NCBI RefSeq assembly: GCF_008831285.2
Contig: NC_045151.1
Location: 5,283,682-5,347,681 of the forward strand
Length of the DNA stretch: 64,000 nt
Reading direction: 5' to 3'
Source: Nymphaea colorata
Taxonomy: Eukaryota; Streptophyta; Magnoliopsida; Nymphaeales; Nymphaeaceae
A program made the translations under genes and the position numbers. The notes beneath the pieces were generated by a model. The model made no database searches, was not told the origin of the DNA, and saw only the letters and a program-made list of their open reading frames with translations. Positions 1-13,600 of this stretch are shown one piece after another (position 1 is the stretch's first letter; the number at the start of each line of letters is the position of its first letter).

Positions 1-1880
1 TCCATAGTCATGTCCTTCTATACCAGTTGACATTTGGCACAAAATGAAAAATTAACAATGCATTAAATAAATATAATGCACATAAATACTCATATGTGGA
101 TAACATATGTAGATTTGATACAGAGATCTAAATTATGGTCTAGATCTAGAAGATTCCAGAATGAAAATCTAGATATGATGTGAAGTTTTGGTTGTGACCT
201 GATCTAAGACCTGAAAAAACTAGCCTGGATCTACAAGTAGATCACAGATAGAAAATTTGGATAAGAGATCTAGATGAAAGATCTGGACTGTGTGAAATTG
301 GAACTAGCGTAGTCTTGGCTAGGTGGGTTCAAACTCAGTCAGCTTATGTTAAACTTAGGTTGCGTTTAATTTGATGAAGTTCAGACTGAGGCTAGGTGCA
401 GGATTAAAGTGGGCTCTGGCTGGGTTCTATTTTAAGAAACCAAAAACATGTGGTTCTGGAATGGACTTAAGCTGGGCGTGAGCCTACTGGCTTTTATTTT
501 GGGAAACCAGTTTCTGGTGGCTCTGGAGGGGGCTTAAGCTGGGTATGAGACTACTGAGTTCATGTTGACTTGTATAAAAATGTTAACTTAGGTTTTTGTG
601 GCTCCTGAGCAAATGAAGAATGTGGGTAGGCTGACCACAAAGGAAGGTGGATAGGATGACAAGAAGGGTACTTGTGAAATTTGACTGAAAATGACTTCAT
701 TTTCCCTCTAAAATTCGTTTTCATTTTTTCAAAATTTATGAATAGTAAAATGACTCATTTTTTAGAGATGTGTAAAGGAAAAGGGGGAACTTTTGATCGG
801 AGCCAAGTCAACTAGATGTAAAACTAGAAATACTCTTCTAAAGACTATCTAACTACAATGGTGCAAAGAAACTGAGAAACTAATTTCCATATTGACTAGA
901 ATTTCAGCTTGAAAAATTGAGCTGCACTAAAAGAAATGTTCAGAACGAGGCAACCCTTATAAATTAAAAAAGGACTCAAATATGGATGATTGGACAAAAA
1001 CTGAAGTCATAAATACTTGGATTGAGCACTAAAGAGTATGATCCTAGCTTGGAGTGAGCTGACACATTCAGGGGTGAGTTTAGCTTAGATCTATCAATAT
1101 GGTGAGATAGTATCACTTTGATTTTTGGATAAGTGCTCCAGTTCTCAATTTGATCTCCAAACTAAAAATGACTCAGTAAATACTCTGCGGACACTGAGTA
1201 GATCATATGTTGAACTCCGCCAGGTCTATCATGGTCCTAGTGATTTAGAAATGGTGAGTGATTTAAGTGAGTTGTTCATGTTGCAGTGAGCTAATTCTTG
1301 AGAAAATCCTAGCAGTCTGGCTCCTAATAACTTTTAAAGATAAAAATTATCCTAATTGCTCATGTTTTAGATAATTCTTAGAGTTCTAGCAAGATTTCCC
1401 CAATTTGAGAGACAAGACAACATGTTATAAGGGTAAAATCAACATTTTAAGGTGGTGACAATTGAGGTAATCCTAGCTAGGTGCTCGACTTTGGAATGGA
1501 ATGCTCAAACCTGACTCAGTGGGCAGCCTACTTTTGAAATCTGGTTTACGAAAACCATTTTCAAACCTCCTTGTAAAGAGTAAAGAGATCATTTAGAATT
1601 GAGAAAATTTGGGGTGTTTACATTTGTGGATTATTTTGTTAACTAAGTGGCATTTTGTTGTTTTTCAAAGTATGAGTAGTGCTTTGTAAATCGCTCTAAT
1701 ATTAAGCAATGTTTTACAATTTTTTGATACTAAAAAATCAGAGATGGATACAAAGCATTCACATTGTTCCATTAAGATTATATATTGGATTGATCACTTG
1801 ATAATATAACTTGGTTGTGTTGTTCAGAACAAGTGTTGAGTACTTGGAAAGAATCCATGATTTTTCATCTCTGTACAAAA
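1..1880. other. AT-rich spacer, repeat-derived, no gene seen
   Basis: No open reading frame of useful length and no recognisable protein in six frames. The first 300 bases are rich in GATCT/AGATC words, and 425-558 holds a diverged tandem duplication. The texture resembles the non-coding interior of the old gypsy element at 14.2-18.9 kb, but I could not align the two regions convincingly by eye. It probably belongs to one or more decayed non-coding transposon parts inserted upstream of the CACTA remnant; that is inference. Confidence 0.5.
425..558. repeat. Two-copy tandem repeat, period 67 bp
   Basis: Copy A (425-491) and copy B (492-558) share, in order and at a constant offset of 67, the words GAAACC (436 and 503) and CTTAAGCTGGG (466 and 533), followed by a GTGAGCCTACTG / ATGAGACTACTG end. 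The copies are clearly diverged, so the duplication is not recent. Confidence 0.7.
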
Positions 1881-1902
1881 CAATAATTTCATTATTGATG
1901 AA

Positions 1903-2058
1903 AATTCAGATGTCCTTGTCGAGGATCCTATTGAACCAAGATGGCAAGTTGTCTTTCACAGAAGGGCTTGTGATTTTCATGATGTACTAGCACCAAACAC
2001 TAAAGATGTGAATGAAGAGCTTGAAGTTATCAATGACACAAAACTTTATTGCAACTGA
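1903..2058 (+). pseudogene. DUF4216-like fragment of a CACTA TNPD protein
   Basis: An open frame of about 51 codons ending in TGA at 2056-2058 contains the pattern VEDPIEPRWQVV followed by a basic stretch and an aspartate-rich end. This matches the C-terminal domain of plant CACTA TNPD proteins (typically a tyrosine/valine-x-D-P-x-x-x-x-W-x-V-V core). No start codon or upstream transposase core is present. Its place just before a Transposase_24 remnant on the same strand supports the call. It is a short fragment, so the family call is moderate. Confidence 0.5.
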
Positions 2059-2689
2059 CATGATAGAACAATTTTATTTTTTATGAAGATGGAAAAGTTT
2101 GGTTGGTTAGAAATGACATTAGGGGTTTGACAATTCATGATGTTGTACTGGAAGTTTTGGAACAATAGGGATAATGGACACATTATAGATGAAACATGAT
2201 GACTAGATAGCTATTCTTGCATCATATGATAAGATTATTCAATTATAGTCTACTTTGTTTCTTATAGTATCATTGATGGGTTCATGACAAATTGTAGCTT
2301 TTCATTTTGTGTTTGGCTTGACATTACATGTTTTAGAAATGTTTGACAAATATCTTGTTATTAAATCTTATGAGTGATTGTTGACGTACTTAGTTGCATC
2401 CACCTAAGTATAAATTAATTAGATTACTGATTTGGCATGCATATTATTGTATATGTTAAGTTTCATTTTCATTTACTTTGACAAAGAATAAAAAATGTTC
2501 ATCATATTTTTCCATCATTCTTTTGGTTCCTATCTTGTATTGATATGTTTACCTTGTTCTTATTAATTTGTAGGTGGCACGTATTCAGTATGTGCAACCT
2601 TATGACAAGTCAAATGAGACACGAGAAGAAAGAGATGTTTCCATAGGTTATTGAAATATTTAATGATAATAAAGATTGTAGTCTATTTA

Positions 2690-4077
2690 TATTACACCAT
2701 GCTAATGTTGATGAAACTCATGCTAGTTTATTTCATTGGGAAGGTCCCAGCATAACTCGAAGAAAGCGATGAGCATCACGGGCTTTAGCAACTATCAATC
2801 AGCTTGTAGGAAGAAAACATACAGTGAGACATGATTCAATTCTTCAAGTTGTAGGTGATGAGGCGTAAAAACTTAGCACATTTATTGGGACAGTAGCTTA
2901 AGATCCCCATAAGAAACCCTTGACTTACTTTGACAATAGAAAACTTCCTAATGAATACAAGGAAGGCATATGGAATCTTATGAAGGTAACATGAATTATG
3001 TAGTAAGATTTAATATTAGTTCCTTATATGCAACAAACTTTCCACAATGTCAACTATGTGTACATTGAATGCAGAAATGTTACACCAATGATGACAAGTT
3101 GAAAAGATGGGCTTTTGCTATATATGCTAAGGTATGGAGAAACTAGAGGTCAGAGCTCAGAGGCATATACAAGATGTTCAACAATGTACATGACCGATTA
3201 ACAAATAGACCTGAGGGCATCCCATTGGAGCAAAGGCAAACCCTTATGGAACACTTTGACATAGAAAAATCAAAGGTATAGCTTAAAACATGTCAACTAT
3301 CTATGTACAAAATAACTTATGACATTACTTCACAATTATTGTTCCATATTATGGGCCTTTAGCTGCAAGAATACTGAGAATCATTCCAAATGAAAGTACA
3401 TACATACCACAAGAACAAAAAGTTTTGCTCGCTTTAGAGATGAAATTGTAAGTTAGAAGCAGTAGTATCATGCTATTTTCTCTTAATCGTATTATGTTGA
3501 TAGTTGACAAAAAGTTGCATATGTTTTTTATGAATTAGGTCCCATAAGGTGGAAATGAGCCTTCTAGAGCTCATTTCTGGGTACCGACACTTAATATCAC
3601 ACAATATGGTGTATGCAATGTTGAGATGCAAGCAATGATTGTAAGAGCAATTTTGTTTTTTTTTTTAAAAAAAAAATTGTAATGTTTATGTTTCTAATAG
3701 TATCATTTATTTTGTTTTCATGTGCAGGACTAAGGGAATAATCATTGAAAGACTAGTTGGTGAATCAAATCCATAATTATAGACAGATTTATTGACCCAA
3801 GCACTTGGTGTGAACAAGATGTGTTCGCAAATAAGGAATTGGTGTGAAAGCATTAGAGGTGTTGGAAGGAATACCAACTCATCATGAACTTTTAGAAAAA
3901 AATGTGGCTTTAGAGGCAGAATTCAATAAACAAAAAGGAAAAATCGAATCTATTGAAAAGGGGGATGCTAGGATGCTAGTTTTGGAGGAAGAAATAGAAA
4001 AACTTCTTGCTATAGAGGCCAACATCAATCAGCATTTCCCACTTAAAGGTGAAAGCCAGCAATTTCTTCACAAGTAA
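2690..4077 (+). pseudogene. Transposase_24 (Ptta/En/Spm, TNPA-type) pseudogene
   Basis: Several exon-like blocks in order match this plant CACTA accessory protein. About 2760-2987 carries a basic entry, a GRK segment and the ending KEGIWNLMK, followed by a GTAACA donor. About 3100-3275 begins KRWAFAIYAKVW and ends at an AAG|GTATAG donor. About 3397-3448 contains the hallmark HTTRTKSFARFRDE-type signature, followed by a GTAAGT donor. About 3546-3640 has GGNEPSRAHF. The last block, 3844-4077, is a 77-residue glutamate/lysine-rich coiled coil typical of the C-terminus. In-frame stops (for example TGA at 2769 and several TAGs) show that it is dead. TNPA-type proteins bind subterminal repeats and assist transposition. 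The exon structure is inferred from reading-frame matches and splice-like sites. Confidence 0.7.
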
Positions 4078-4080
4078 ACA

Positions 4081-6880
4081 CATTAGCAATTCATTCATGA
4101 TGTAATCATGAATATAGTTTAAAATTTCACGTCAATATCTATAACATATTACACATTGCTTCTGTTTCACAGGATCAATGGTACAATCTACAACATTGAA
4201 CTCCTTTGCATTTTTTAGTGATATTGGAGCTTTGTGGCCATAGTTAGTTGATTAAATATTGAAAACTACACATATGACTATTTTTGGCAAGTGAGCTTTT
4301 ACAACACCTTTTGGAGTATGGTTGTAAATATGATAGAAATATTTGTCAAGTTGATCATTTCTGACTTTTTTTTTTAATAAAATTGTACAATGCAAACTGT
4401 GCATAGTGAAAAGGATATGTGATTCCGTACTATTTTTTCTTCTACAACTTTCAATGATTGTGTACATATACATACCTATGCATGAGTTTGTAGATTTCTT
4501 TTGGGAGGTATTTCTTATTGATTTCTATTTATTGCATTTCTTTTGTCGAGCCTTTCACATTTTAGTGGACATGGCTTCAAGTGATGGGCTGCCTCCTCAT
4601 ATTTGTAGCTGTTGCAGTAGGTTCAAGTGCTGACCATGTGCTATCTCATGGTAACCACTAAGTCAAATATCATGTAACTAGTATGTGAATTTTTTGTTGT
4701 ATTTTGGGGTTATCTAAAGGCAAGGCTCCATAGAGTGATTAGCAAAAGATTGTTGCAGTCGATTAGCTGTGTTGTAAGTGAACTTTAACATATATGTTAT
4801 AATTTCAAGGCTAGTTGATTTGATCAACTAAAACTTATTCATTTTCTTTTTGCATATACAAATGCTTGGTTATTGTCCACACGTTTCTAGTGCAGTTTGG
4901 TGGTTGAAATGCTTTTGTATTTAACAATTTCAAGTATTCTATATGTTTTTTTTTTTTGTGGCTCTATTCATCCTTGTTCTTAGAAGCCCATTTTCATTTA
5001 GATTATCAATTGTTTGTTAACTGCATGACTTTGATACCTATCCTTGTTTGAGAGAGGAACATTCTAAGAAAGTTTGAATATTCACAACTGATATTGCTAT
5101 CTTCTATTGCAGTTAAAGTTTGTAATTGCTTTCACGTGGCTGATTGGAAAACAACTTTAGGACCATAAGTTTCATTGCTTAGCGTAGGCACTGCCACCTG
5201 CCTGGCCTAAAAAAGTTGTTGCTAAGAAGTGCAATCATGTTCACTTTCTTTATTGTCTATACACAACTGATGTTTAATTAGCATAGAAGATATCTGTGGA
5301 TGAGAATGTTTGTCAAAATACATTTTTGCATACTTTCAATTTGGTTTTCAAAATTCTAGATGGACTTCTATTTCGTGGTGCTATGACTAAAGAATGGATT
5401 AGGATGTGAGGGATGAACATGAGCAAGTATTATCCATTAATGATATTGCAGCTGGTTGTTTCTATCGTTATCATACATGTGAACTCCAAAAGTGATTTTG
5501 GAGTAATCTATAAGCTATTGAAGAGACAGACATCCTTTTCATTTTGCCTAGAAATTTTTTTGAGCAATTTTGTAAAGCAGAAAGTCATCTTAGGGGGTCA
5601 TGAATTTGAAAAAGGTCAATTTGTAACTTTTGCAGCAGGAAGCTTTGATGCATATCCTGAGCTAGTTCAATGTATAAAAAGTTGTCTGAGGATGTTGCTT
5701 CTAATAGTGCTTGTGTTGATGAATTGGTCAGTGGCAGTCCAAATAAGGTAGAGGAAACAATTGTGATGACCTTCAAGGTAGTTTTATCCAATTGCAAAAC
5801 ATGTTCAATACCCTCTATTCTTTTGTGGACAGTGAGAACACGAGTGCAGAAAGCTTTGCTTCCACTACAGAATGCATGAATGTACTTCTATGATAATCAT
5901 GTTCAATATTAGGGCATAACTTTTTCACATACTTCTAGATTACCTTACACATAATTGCAAAAATAAGTAGGCAGCAATGATTCCTATACATGAAGTCTAG
6001 TCCATTGATTTACTTGGTTCAACAAACCTTTTAGTTGCTTTGCCAACAACAAAGATCAAAGATATGGTAGGTTGAGAAGAGGAATGGGATGAAGCATGGG
6101 TGTTTCTACAAGGTGCTTGTCATTTGCAAGCTGAAATGGTACAATGGTAGTGAAAATAGTTGACAAGTGAAATGCTGACTTTCATTTCTTTTCAAAGGCA
6201 TTTTCCCATGTTTTACACATATGGAAAATAATCAACAATATCCACACTTTTTAGTATAACTACATCAGCGAATGCGTATTTTTTGGGTGTAATTGCATTT
6301 GATTACATTGTTTCTTGAACATAAATCATGTTGCTTCACTTTGCTATCTTAGAACATAGGTTGAAGTTCTGGTCTCTAAGGATCTTGAGATTAGATCAGA
6401 TCAAGATGCACAAGTACCACCATAAATTACTAGAAATCACCTCATGGTTCCAAATTCTTTGATAATTTGCAAGGTAAAAAAAATTAGTCTGATAGTTGAA
6501 GTTATTGTTTTCTTATTACAATTTAGAGTAAATCTCTGAAGGAATTATTACAAATCTTTCAAAATCACTTCACAGTAGAAGGTTACATCTAGATTAGAAG
6601 CTTACGAAGAATAACTCAGACAAGAAGTAGAATTGTAGAGGCTACTTGGTTTTTTAAAATTTTGAGGAGGTGTAACACTTTTTTTTGGTATGTTTTTCTT
6701 CCATGTGTACATCTATCTTACTGCAATAAAAGTTGGTAGCCTACCTTTTGGCAGCCATTTTGATTGTTTTACATGTATAAAATATTTTACTTATTATTAT
6801 TAGAAAAAAATTCATACCATCACTGACATTAATTAAAAAACCATCAAAACTAACCTATTTTGGCTCAAGGATTCATCTCA
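4081..6880. other. AT-rich non-coding stretch, 3' part of the CACTA remnant
   Basis: No recognisable protein. The longest open frame (5413-5751) has transposon-like low-complexity composition and no family motif. There are several poly-T tracts (for example 4370-4382 and 4945-4956). I see no repeats strong enough to define another element. It is probably the 3' non-coding part of the CACTA element, or further nested insertions in it. Confidence 0.45.
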
Positions 6881-7094
6881 GTAGATTTTCTCTAGCACTT
6901 CTTTAGCATCAGTTAGCACTATTTTTCTGGCACAAATTTAGCACTAGAAGAATGTCAGCTCTATCGCTAGCTAATTTTACCATTGAAAATGCTTCATTTC
7001 GATCTCTAGTAGTCTTTTTGACGCTACAAAAGTGCCAGTGTTGTGCTCACTTTCATTGGCAATATTCTTGCACCAAAGCTGACCAAAAATGTTG

Positions 7095-9650
7095 TAGTCA
7101 TTAATACTAGAAACTTGGTATGGTGTAAGCCATAAATTTTAATATGTTTCAAGTACTTTAAAATTTTATTTACTGCATTCCAATTGTATCCATGATTGTT
7201 AATGTATTTACTTCTTATTCAATACATATACTATATCAGGTCTGGTACAATTTGTAACATCTAAAAAGTCTACCAACAATATTAGCATACTTTATTTGAT
7301 TTATGCTTCTACCTATGTTACGAGTCATATTTTAATTTGGATCAAAAGGAGTACATATAGTAGCACAGTCATCAAAACAATATTTTTGAAGATTTTTTCT
7401 CAACATAATGAGACTGACTTAAAATACTACTATTATTTTTTGAAAGATTTTAAGTCCAAGAAATAAGCAATTCTCAAATCTTTCATACAAAACATGGACA
7501 ATAAAAAATATGTGGTTTCATTTATGCAATTAATTTCATATCTTAATTTTAACATATCATCTATATAACGACAAATAACAACATAATTTTATGCTTTACA
7601 ATATACACATTTATCACCATCATATTGCAACCAAAGTATGATTAAACTTTCCGTGTCACTGCTTAGGGGCTTGTTTCAACCCATACAAGGACTTTTTTAG
7701 TTTACATACTTTAAGACCCTCAAGTTGTTCAACATATAACTTTTCATCAAGAATGGCATAAAAAAGACAATTTTTACTTCCTTTTGATGGATTTCAAGTT
7801 TATATGTGACAATAATTGTAATTAAAATTCTAATAATATCAGTTTTGTAACAAGTGCAAAAGTGTCAAAAAAAGTCTATTTCTTCGTCTTTAAAACATTT
7901 ATCAGCAAGATGAGCTTAAAAATTTTCAGTTAAACCATACACTTTTTAATTTTTTTTTTAAATCCACTTGGAAGCAATAAGGTTATAACCAGGTGATAAG
8001 TTAACTAATTTTTTAAATTATTAGAAATAATTGAATCAATTTCATCTTTCATTATTTCTTTCCAAAATGCAACATCATGAGAAGACAAAGATTCTTGAAG
8101 TGTCAAGGGATCATTTTCTATTAAAAACATAAAAAACCGAAACCAAAACTTGTTTATTTTTTAATCCTTTCATGGGCTTAAGTGCACTCACATTATTGAT
8201 AGTATTACAATATTTATGAACAAAAACCATCATAGAAAGTCAAAGAAAATTTTTTTCTATCATGAATGCAAGTATCAAGAGCATTTTTAGATTTAATGAT
8301 AGATGCATATTACAATTCAGTAATCACATACTTATGTCAAGACATCTATATGTTTTACTATGTTGGAACAACCAATAAAAACACATTTTTAATACTTTAG
8401 GTCTTAACATATTTTCCATTTTTCTTTTTCAAATTCTTATATATGCTAAACAACTCCATACTTAAGGTAGATTTTCTTACTATACCAAAGTCCATAAGGT
8501 GATTTATCTGATTCATTAAGGTAGATTTGTTACTATACCAAAGTCCATAAGCTGATTTACCTAATTTAGAATATAGTATTTGATTTAGAATATAACAAGT
8601 AGATAACAAAGCTGCTCTCCACATATCAACATGAAAACCTGTATTAGGTAACATAACATTCATTATTTCAACATTCTATTTTTTCTTGTGGCTACTCTAT
8701 TTTTGTTGAGGAGTTCCAGTGTAGTATTTTGATGGATTATTTCATTAACTTCAAATATTTTTTAAATTCACCTCCTCTATATGTTTTCAAGTTAATAAGT
8801 TTGTTCTTAAATTTATTTTATACTTCAGCAATAAGAAAAATAAATTCAAAAAAACATTAGGCATATATTTCACCAAATAAATGTAATAAAATTTTAAATA
8901 GTCATATATAAAAGTTATGAAATAACGATTAAGACCTTGAGATGGAACATTATCTATATCACTCACATCAGGAAAAATGAGTTCAAGAATTTATATTCTT
9001 TTTTTACTTTAGGGAACAAAAATTTGGTTATTTTAGTTTGAATGCAAATTTCTCATTTTTTTAATATAATAAAAATTTACTTGGCATGGCAATGAACCAA
9101 GTTTGTCCATATTATGAATGCTTTGATAATTAATATGACCTCATCTATAATACCAAAAAACCAAAAAATCAGTCATATAAGTAGAAGGAGTATTATTATT
9201 AATACTCATTATGAATATACCATCGTTACCAAAACCCATTATCAGAAAGGACTTACCTTTGGTTATAGTATAATCCCATATTAATAACAAGATTAAAACT
9301 ATTTTGGGCAATAAATCTACATTTATAGTTAAAGTCTTTTCACACTTTTAGATGATACTAAGCATTTTCCAGTGTTACACTCTTCTAGAATGAAGTTTAT
9401 TTCAATTCTTTACTCCTAAAGTGAACATGATTTCAGATTATGGTAGCAAAAAAATTTGAAAAATTCTAAAAAAAGGAAAGGAATTTTTTAATCTAAGAAA
9501 AAACAAGTTGATAGAAGAACGTAAAATGTATTGTTTGTGGCCAAATAAGACATTATATAACAAATTGTAGCGACACAAAAAATGACTGATCAACAACATA
9601 ATGATGTAAAAGAAAAGTTGTTGCAATTTTTAAAGATCTCATGGTAGCTT
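7095..9650 (-). mobile_element. Degenerate Ty1/copia polyprotein
   Basis: On the - strand, reading right to left, copia domains follow the family order. Integrase C-terminal part lies at 8663-8350, with the NTGFHVDMWRAALLSTCYILN block and then a CFYWLFQHSKTYR-like end. Reverse transcriptase follows at about 7740-7550, with KLKKSLYGLKQAPK at about 7710-7670 and the YIDDM catalytic motif at 7567-7553. The post-RT segment at about 7430-7095 has LRKNLQKYCF, CTPFDPN and the ILKYLKHIKIYGLHHTKF block. A possible gag remnant lies at 9440-9626. Stops and frameshifts are frequent. No LTRs were identified: the left end is cut at about 7095-7105 by the CACTA end, and the right end merges into AT-rich sequence next to the gypsy LTR. 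Dead element. Confidence 0.75.
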
Positions 9651-9844
9651 CAGATGGTGACTGGTACTTATATACATGGAGCATTCTACATGTTTCTAAC
9701 TATAGCTCATTTTAGCTTTAATAGTATTTCAAACTTAAGCTAAGCGTATAAATATTAGGTACTTAGAAAATTTTGAGAATAAATGCTATATCTAAGCAAA
9801 AGATGACCCTCAAAAATTTCACTCTATCAACAAAGATGTGGGAA

Positions 9845-10568
<724 letters not shown>

Positions 10569-10580
10569 TCCTTTCCTAAT
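10569..10580 (-). other. Candidate polypurine tract of the gypsy element
   Basis: Read on the - strand, AGGAAAGGA abuts the TGTTAAG start of the 3' LTR, the standard arrangement for second-strand priming in LTR retrotransposons. Assigned by position and composition only. Confidence 0.5.
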
Positions 10581-10649
10581 AAAAAGAATTTCATCTTCAA
10601 AGTTCAATGAAAGTAGAACAGTTCAAGGTATTTTTGTTTTATTGTTGCT

Positions 10650-13600
10650 CAGATTCCCATGTGCATTCTTTTATTTCATGATGTTGCTTACGAACCTTCA
10701 CCAATAGGATGGCCATCATCCTCAATACTTACTCATTTTTATTTACCATCTTTGTAGGTATTTCTTTAAAATCTTCTCTTACATCTAATTTCCATACTTA
10801 ATAATATGTGATGGATCATACATATATTATAGTATAAAGACATGAAACACATCATGTATATGTGAGGATTGAGGTGGTAGAGCAATTTTATAAGTCATTT
10901 CTTCAACTTTTTTTAGTATCTTAAAAGGGCGTATGAATCTAGGATTTAAATTTCCATTCTTACCAACCTTAAAGCATTGTTTTTTAGAGAAATTTTTACA
11001 GATATTACATCAGTTACTTCAAAATTTAAGGACATTTAGCCTTTTACTGGAGTAACTCTTTTGACAAATTTGAGCTATATGAAGCCCCCACCCAACCATT
11101 TATATTTGATCTATATAATATTGTAATACTATTGGTAGATCATGAGTTCTATCTCCATTTTTCATCCAAAAGATTGGTGGTCGACATTCCTCTTCATATA
11201 ATGCCTCTAAAAGGATTATCCTCATAGTGGAAGTGTTTATCTTAGTGCATATTTCATTCTAAAGTTCAAATTTGCAATCCATTAGGGTTTGAATGATCCA
11301 TCTGTTTGCCTATCAGTTTGTGGGTGAAAGTTGCGTTAAGCTTTAACTTTGTTCCCAAAGGCTTCTACAATCAATCCTAAAATTTTGATGTAAATCATGG
11401 GTTATTGTTTGACATAATTGATAGGGGAACTCCATGTAACCTCTCAATCTTGTTGATTTATAAACCTACTAAGCATTTTAAGGGTTGATTTAGTTTGATT
11501 GGCAAGAAATGGGTAGACTTAGTAAGTCTATTTTACAATTACCCAAATTGCATTTTACTCTTGCATTATTTTGAGCAACCTAACAATGAAATCCAATTTA
11601 ATATTGTCCCTTTTCTATACAGGAATTTTTATTTTCTACAACATCCTTTCTGGTGTTTGTTATTCAATCTTAACATATTGGCAAGTTAAAATACTTTTCT
11701 ACATGTTCAGCAATATGTTTTCTTTACCTTCCCACTAAAACATTCGTCACAAATCCTTGTGTGTTTTATTTGCTAAAGGATGAATTGATATATTTTGATT
11801 TATGTGCTCCATCTATAATTTCTTTATTTAGCTCATGATTGTGTAATACCCAAATCTTTTTGCCTATCCAAAGGCTTTCATTATCTTTCATATGCAATCC
11901 ATCATTATTTTCCTTCATTTGGGCTACTAGTATATCATACTCAACTCATTTTTTTTGTTCATTTCAAACTCGATCCATTCTAGTTGAACATTTAGAGTAT
12001 AGATTATGAACTCTTCTTCTTGCTTTTGAAATGACTTCAACTTAATCAAATCTTGCAATAACTTCCAACCATGACAAACTAAAGTAGGCAACATTGATTT
12101 AATTTTTGTGCTTAACACATCTACAACTACATTAACTTTCCTTGGCTAATAAGAAATTTTAGTCATGTTCTTTCAAAACTCCAACAATCTCCTTTGTTAT
12201 ATATTCATGTATTTTCTAGGAAAGTATATTTTAAGAGATTTGTGATTGAAAAACAACTTATTCTCCGCTCCATATAGGTAGTGGAGCCAAATTTTCAAAG
12301 CCAAACTACCACAACCTAACTCCAAATTATGATTTAGGTAGTTTTTCTCATGATTCATAAGTTGTCAACATGTATGTATGATTATCTTGTCATGTTGCAT
12401 CAATACATACCTGAGTTTAGTTCCCGATACATCAATACAAGTTGAAGACCTGCCTTGAGCTTTTGGTAAGGCTAATATTGGGATAGTTATTAAATTTCTT
12501 TTCAAGTGTTTGAAAACTTGCTTTACACTCTAAACCCCATATGAACTTTTTTTCTGTTCTCTATAGCTTGGTCATAGTTGAGGCAATTTTAGAAAAGTCC
12601 TTGATAACTGTTTCATAATCATCTCCTAATCCAAAAGAACTTTGGATCTCACCAATAGTTTTTTGTGGTTCTCATTTCAAAATTACTTCTACTTTAGCGA
12701 TTTCTACTACACTCCTTTTTAGATATAAAATTTCTTAAGAATATTACTTCCTTTAACCAAAATTCACATTTTGAAAACTTGACATAAAATTGGTTTTGTC
12801 TTAAAATTATCAAAGTCAATTTAAAATGTTCACAGTGTTCCTTCTCATCTTAAGAATAGACTAAAATATCATCAATAAATACAATTATGAATTAATTTGG
12901 TTGTTTTTAAATACGTGATTCATCAAATCCATAAAAGCAAAGACAATTCAAACAACATATCTATGAACTCATAATATTCATGACGAGTTTTGGATATTGC
13001 TTTAGGAAACTGAGATCATAAATCTACCTTTGAAAGGATTTTTGCCTCTTACTAATCAATTAATTTATCAGTTCTTGGTAGCAGATATTTATTCTTCACT
13101 ATCACTTGGTTGAACTTTCGGTAGTTAACTCAAATAGAACCATCTTTCTTTTTCGTAAACAACAATGGTGCTCTACATGAAGATACATTTGGTCATATAA
13201 AACATTGATCTAGCATTTCTTGAAGGTGTTTTGCTAACTCTAATATTTCAAAAGGTTCCATTCGATAGGGAGCTCTAATATTGATGTTGTACTAGGTATA
13301 AGGTCAATAGTAAAATCAATTTGTCATTTCAGTGACAAACCTGGTATGGGAAATACATCTTTAAGTCCACGCTCCACATTGACATTGTCTATATAATTAG
13401 AAGGAGCATTCTTTATTACCACTATGGGTAGAAAAACTTTGCACCCTTGCATCAATCTATTTTTGCACAAAGTGCCAATATGAGTTTTTTGCTTGATAAG
13501 TGATCTCTGATTCTCCAACTATTACAGCTACAACTCTTTGTTGTCTACAATCAATATATGCACAATTTGCATACAACCAATCTATGCCCAATATTACATC

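Larger units (their letters stand above)
1880..7101 (+). mobile_element. Decayed CACTA (En/Spm) DNA transposon, 3' portion
   Basis: The assignment rests on two successive protein remnants on the + strand in the order known from plant CACTA elements: a DUF4216-like tail of the TNPD/TNP2 protein (1903-2058), then a multi-exon Transposase_24 (Ptta/En/Spm, TNPA-type) protein (about 2690-4077). The TNP2 catalytic part that should precede them is not visible, so the 5' part is lost or interrupted. At 6880-7101 repeated TAGCAC/GTGC-type words resemble CACTA subterminal repeats. The sequence ends in TGTTGTAGTC, close to the family's TTGTAGTG 3' end, just where copia homology on the opposite strand starts. 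Exact ends are inferred. Confidence 0.5.
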
